Below, piece after piece: positions 12,693 to 15,096 of a stretch of DNA of 15,096 nt; position 1 is the first letter of the stretch, and every line of letters starts with the position of its first letter. The position numbers were made by a program, and so were the translations under genes. The notes under the pieces are model-generated. The model worked only from the letters and a program-made list of their open reading frames with translations, ran no database searches and was not told the DNA's origin. Where the stretch lies: positions 1-15,096 of the forward strand of contig JAGORY010000023.1 of assembly GCA_018062585.1 (NCBI GenBank), written 5' to 3'. The DNA is from Candidatus Peribacteraceae bacterium. GTDB taxonomy: Bacteria; Patescibacteriota; Gracilibacteria; Peribacterales; Peribacteraceae.

Positions 12693-14437
12693 GATTCGAG
12701 GTGTATGAGGATGGCTTGTACTAATTCGTCGTAGAAAAAAGGCCTCCCGTCGTACTTCAAAATTTTATCCTGTATCTTGATGCCTGTTTCCTGCCGCAGA
12801 AGAACGCCGAGTTGCCCCTGAAAATTTCCTTCGATGAGGATGGTTTTCTTCGCCGACTTTGTGAGCTTCTCGAATGTTGCCGTCTTCAGCGGCCACAGAT
12901 ACGTGTAGTGGAGATACGCGATTTTCTTTTTCTTGAGTTCCTCGGACTTCAGCGCATCGAGGACGACGGATTTTGTACTGCCCCAGCCGACGAGCAAAGT
13001 GTCAGGACTCTCTGAGCCGAACAATTCCGGTTCCGGAAGCGCGGCCTTGAGTGCATCCTGCTTCTTCATGCGTTTATGGATCTGCTTCACTGCGTTGTCT
13101 GCGTCTTCGTTCACTGTTCCTTCGGCGTCGTGCTCGTCTCCTTGGGCAACGAAGGTCGCAGCCTTGGCTCCGGGAAGCCATCTTTGGGAGATGCCGTCTT
13201 TGGCCTCGGGATCGTAGCGGTCGGATGATTTCAGCTTCTTGAGCGCTGCGGGATTGGTCACGAGTGAGCCTCGGTCGATGACGATGCGCTCTAGGTCGTA
13301 CGGTCGCTGGGTGTAGAGCGCCTCCATTGTCTGCTTGTCCGTCATGAGAATGACGCTGATCTGATAGCGTTCGGCGATATTGAAAGCTTCGTTCACGAGA
13401 TAGAACGAATCGTCCGCATTCGAGACCGAAAGAACGCAGCGCGCGAACTCTCCGTGGGACGTGCCGACGGCCATGAGGAGATCGCCCTGCCCGGTCCACG
13501 TCGGAAGCCCTGTCGCCGGTCCCGGTCGCTGCGCGAGAACGAAGACAGTGGGATTTTCGATGATGGCATTTAAGGAAACCGTCTCGCTCATGAGGTCGAA
13601 GCCTCCGCCGGAGGTTCCTGTGAGGGCGCGCGTTCCCATGTGCATGGCGCCCGAGACGAATTGCGCCGCCGTGATTTCGTCCTCGGCCTGCTTGATGACC
13701 ATGCCCGTCTTATTCTGAATATCTGCAATGTACGAAAGTAGGGGAGAGCTCGGTGTCATCGGATATCCGGCGTACAGACGCACGCCCGCATGAGCTGCTC
13801 CGAGGCCCATCGCCTTACTCCCTGGGATGACGAGGCACTTCTGCCACTCTTTCTTCGGCTTCGGCATTGTGACCGACAAATTATGTTCTTTTTGCAGTCG
13901 ATATCCCTCGTCGATGCAGCGCATGTTGAGATCAAGCAGGTCTTTCTTCTTCGCGAATCTCTCGCCGACCATTTTTTTAAGCATCGTGATGTCCTGACCG
14001 AGCATCGCCCACACGAATGCGGTGAGAAGCACGTTTGTCAGCACCGGCTTCGCGCCCAGTTTCGTGAGAATTTCTTCGACAGGTAGGTACACCATGTTGA
14101 GGCTCAGGCGTTCAATGAGCTTTTGATCTGCTGCGGGAAATTTCCAGTTCGGCGTCGAATGAATGAGGATACCTCCGGGCTTCAAATCAGGGATGTTCTT
14201 CTCGAGTACATGGTGATTGAACGCGATGATGATATTCACTTTGGTCTCGGTGCTCTCGATTTTTTCGTCCGAGGCGTCCAGCTGGAAACTTGCGTGTCCT
14301 CCTTTGATGAGGGACGGGTATTCGCGGTATCCGAAGACGCAGTACCCACTCCTCTTGAGGACTTTCGCGACGATATCGCCCATGGAGTCTAAGCCTTGGC
14401 CGGAAGCGCCCGCGATTTTAAGAGAAATACGACTCAT
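12653..14437 (-). CDS. 2-oxoacid:ferredoxin/flavodoxin oxidoreductase, fused gamma-alpha subunit
   Basis: A 594-residue fusion typical of the two-subunit 2-oxoacid oxidoreductases. The gamma-type domain (1-185) starts MSRISLKIAGASGQG and has YPSLIKGGHASFQL (40-53). The alpha-type domain (about 200-580) has AGYPMTPSSPLL (223-234; the family signature is YPITPS), KQAEDEITAAQFVSGA (249-264), TGTSGGGFDLMSE (273-285) and QRPGPATGLPTWTGQGDLL (303-321). It works with the beta subunit in CoA-dependent oxidative decarboxylation of a 2-oxoacid. It carries no ferredoxin domain, so electrons must leave through an external carrier, probably the flavodoxin encoded upstream. Its ATG overlaps the flavodoxin stop (ATGA, 14434-14437); a longer frame from 14491 lies inside the flavodoxin gene and was rejected. 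The last residues (PTTHHPLPATR) are encoded by a heptamer tandem repeat. Confidence 0.93.
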   Translation of the reverse strand: MSRISLKIAGASGQGLDSMGDIVAKVLKRSGYCVFGYREYPSLIKGGHASFQLDASDEKIESTETKVNIIIAFNHHVLEKNIPDLKPGGILIHSTPNWKFPAADQKLIERLSLNMVYLPVEEILTKLGAKPVLTNVLLTAFVWAMLGQDITMLKKMVGERFAKKKDLLDLNMRCIDEGYRLQKEHNLSVTMPKPKKEWQKCLVIPGSKAMGLGAAHAGVRLYAGYPMTPSSPLLSYIADIQNKTGMVIKQAEDEITAAQFVSGAMHMGTRALTGTSGGGFDLMSETVSLNAIIENPTVFVLAQRPGPATGLPTWTGQGDLLMAVGTSHGEFARCVLSVSNADDSFYLVNEAFNIAERYQISVILMTDKQTMEALYTQRPYDLERIVIDRGSLVTNPAALKKLKSSDRYDPEAKDGISQRWLPGAKAATFVAQGDEHDAEGTVNEDADNAVKQIHKRMKKQDALKAALPEPELFGSESPDTLLVGWGSTKSVVLDALKSEELKKKKIAYLHYTYLWPLKTATFEKLTKSAKKTILIEGNFQGQLGVLLRQETGIKIQDKILKYDGRPFFYDELVQAILIHLESPPTTHHPLPATR

Positions 14438-14922
14438 GATGCGGGAGTGACGGGAAGGGTCGCGATCTTCACCGCAAATTCTTTGGCCCACGCACGGATT
14501 TTAGCGGCTTGATCGAATGGATCGTTGATGACCTTGAGGGCCGGCAGCATGATTGTTGCATGATGTGTCTGGAGGTATTCGGTGAGTTTGTCCGCGGCTT
14601 TGGCCGTGAAGAAATATCGTTGGTCGCCGAGGCCGATGGCGGCGGAGGGCATGCCCTTCAGGTCTTCTTTGGCTCCGCGAACAGTGAGAAAATCGTACAT
14701 GAACGGACTCAGTTGCCCTTCGATGTTGTTCGTATTCCACGTTCCGCATGCCAGGAGCAGCGCGTCGCCCTTCATCATGTCTTCAGGTGTGCTGATTTCG
14801 GCCCGTTGTTTCACGAGGCGCACGTCAGGGCAGGACTGCGCAAGCACGGCCATGACCGTATCGACGACGAACTCCGTGTGACCTGTGCCCGTGGCGTAGA
14901 TGATGGTCAGTGTCCGGATCAT
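14434..14922 (-). CDS. Flavodoxin-like FMN protein
   Basis: A 162-residue flavodoxin-fold protein, a normal flavodoxin length. The FMN phosphate loop is YATGTGHTEF (9-18). CGTWNTNNIEGQLSPFMYDF (59-78) is the loop over the isoalloxazine ring, with W62 as a likely stacking residue. AIGLGDQRYFFTAKAADKL (95-113) is the second FMN loop and following helix. The gene heads the operon, overlapping the oxidoreductase alpha subunit by 4 nt and followed by the beta subunit. It is therefore a good candidate for that enzyme's electron acceptor in place of ferredoxin. The reading frame extends 7 codons upstream to 14943, but an extended -10 promoter ends only 6 nt before the ATG at 14922, so 14922 is the likely start and the message leaderless. 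Confidence 0.9.
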   Translation of the reverse strand: MIRTLTIIYATGTGHTEFVVDTVMAVLAQSCPDVRLVKQRAEISTPEDMMKGDALLLACGTWNTNNIEGQLSPFMYDFLTVRGAKEDLKGMPSAAIGLGDQRYFFTAKAADKLTEYLQTHHATIMLPALKVINDPFDQAAKIRAWAKEFAVKIATLPVTPAS

Positions 14923-14928
14923 GTGGTG

Positions 14929-14937
14929 AGTATACCA
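14929..14937 (-). promoter_or_regulatory. Extended -10 promoter of the flavodoxin-oxidoreductase operon
   Basis: The minus strand reads TGGTATACT (TATACT, 5 of 6 positions, with TGn extension), ending 6 nt before the ATG at 14922. Transcription would start on or next to the A of the start codon, giving a leaderless mRNA. No good -35 is visible. Confidence 0.55.
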
Positions 14938-14957
14938 CTGCAAGTACGTGTGATACC

Positions 14958-14966
14958 TGATACAAT
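14958..14966 (+). promoter_or_regulatory. Extended -10 element pointing rightward out of the window
   Basis: TGATACAAT (TACAAT, 5 of 6 positions, TGn-extended) lies in the 174-nt region right of the flavodoxin start; a weak CTGCAA sits 17 nt upstream. It is divergent from the flavodoxin promoter. No gene is visible up to the window end except a possible start ATG at 15089, preceded by AGAGGG and, 6 nt upstream, by GATAAG. The downstream gene is outside the window. Confidence 0.35.
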
Positions 14967-15096
14967 TTTCGGGGACTAGACCAGAAGTGTGTGGGATTTT
15001 CGAGAGAGCAAGGCTGACAGTACGGATACACGAGTCTCATAGCAACGAATGTTGTAGCGAAACATGAATTCAGAAAGATAAGAGGGCAATGTTGAG

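Noticed and set aside
1..15096. Alternative genetic code (UGA read as glycine)
   Set aside because: TGA ends uppP, glyA, the folate cyclo-ligase and the flavodoxin gene at the expected protein lengths, and no in-frame TGA interrupts any conserved gene.
14943..15096. tRNA or small RNA gene at the right end
   Set aside because: I could not draw a cloverleaf or a strong hairpin with a U-tract in either strand; only promoter-like elements are seen.

Overview
The window looks like bacterial core-genome sequence from the candidate phyla radiation (Patescibacteria). The closest fit I can suggest is the Peregrinibacteria/Peribacteria branch. This rests on very compact packing, small lipoproteins beside an SLH/Calx-beta surface protein with poly-serine linkers, almost no Shine-Dalgarno sites, and the mix of genes. 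TGA ends several recognisable genes (uppP, glyA, the flavodoxin gene), so it is a stop codon here and the UGA=Gly code of Gracilibacteria/SR1 is excluded. The taxonomic placement is an inference; no 16S gene is present.

Layout, left to right. (1) The 3' end of csaA, then a secreted SLH/Calx-beta surface protein closed by a strong intrinsic terminator. (2) A leftward block read as dnaX, 5-formyltetrahydrofolate cyclo-ligase, glyA, dgkA, uppP: clamp loader, folate one-carbon metabolism and undecaprenyl carrier recycling. Its junctions touch or overlap, except for 45 nt before glyA. (3) Two convergent lipoprotein genes, a DsbA-like thioredoxin-fold protein (rightward) and a DM13-domain lipoprotein (leftward), then a leftward 586-residue protein of unknown function. 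(4) A rightward block: dcd (bifunctional dCTP deaminase/dUTPase type), pdxS and pdxT (the two subunits of pyridoxal phosphate synthase). (5) A leftward operon of flavodoxin, a fused gamma-alpha 2-oxoacid oxidoreductase subunit and its beta subunit. The last 174 nt carry divergent promoter-like elements.

How the genes work together: the oxidoreductase probably decarboxylates pyruvate or another 2-oxoacid and passes electrons to the co-transcribed flavodoxin. PdxST makes PLP, which GlyA needs, and GlyA and the cyclo-ligase feed the folate pool. UppP and DgkA regenerate the lipid carrier for envelope synthesis.

The most unusual material is non-genic. A perfect 21-bp-arm palindrome sits in frame inside pdxT and accounts for most of an insertion of about 18 residues next to the catalytic cysteine loop. 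A degenerate heptamer repeat family (roughly GGNTANN) forms an inverted pair between pdxS and pdxT, and a six-unit tandem array that encodes the C-terminus of the oxidoreductase alpha subunit. Many promoters lie so close to their start codons that their transcripts should be leaderless; only one canonical Shine-Dalgarno site was found, inside an operon.
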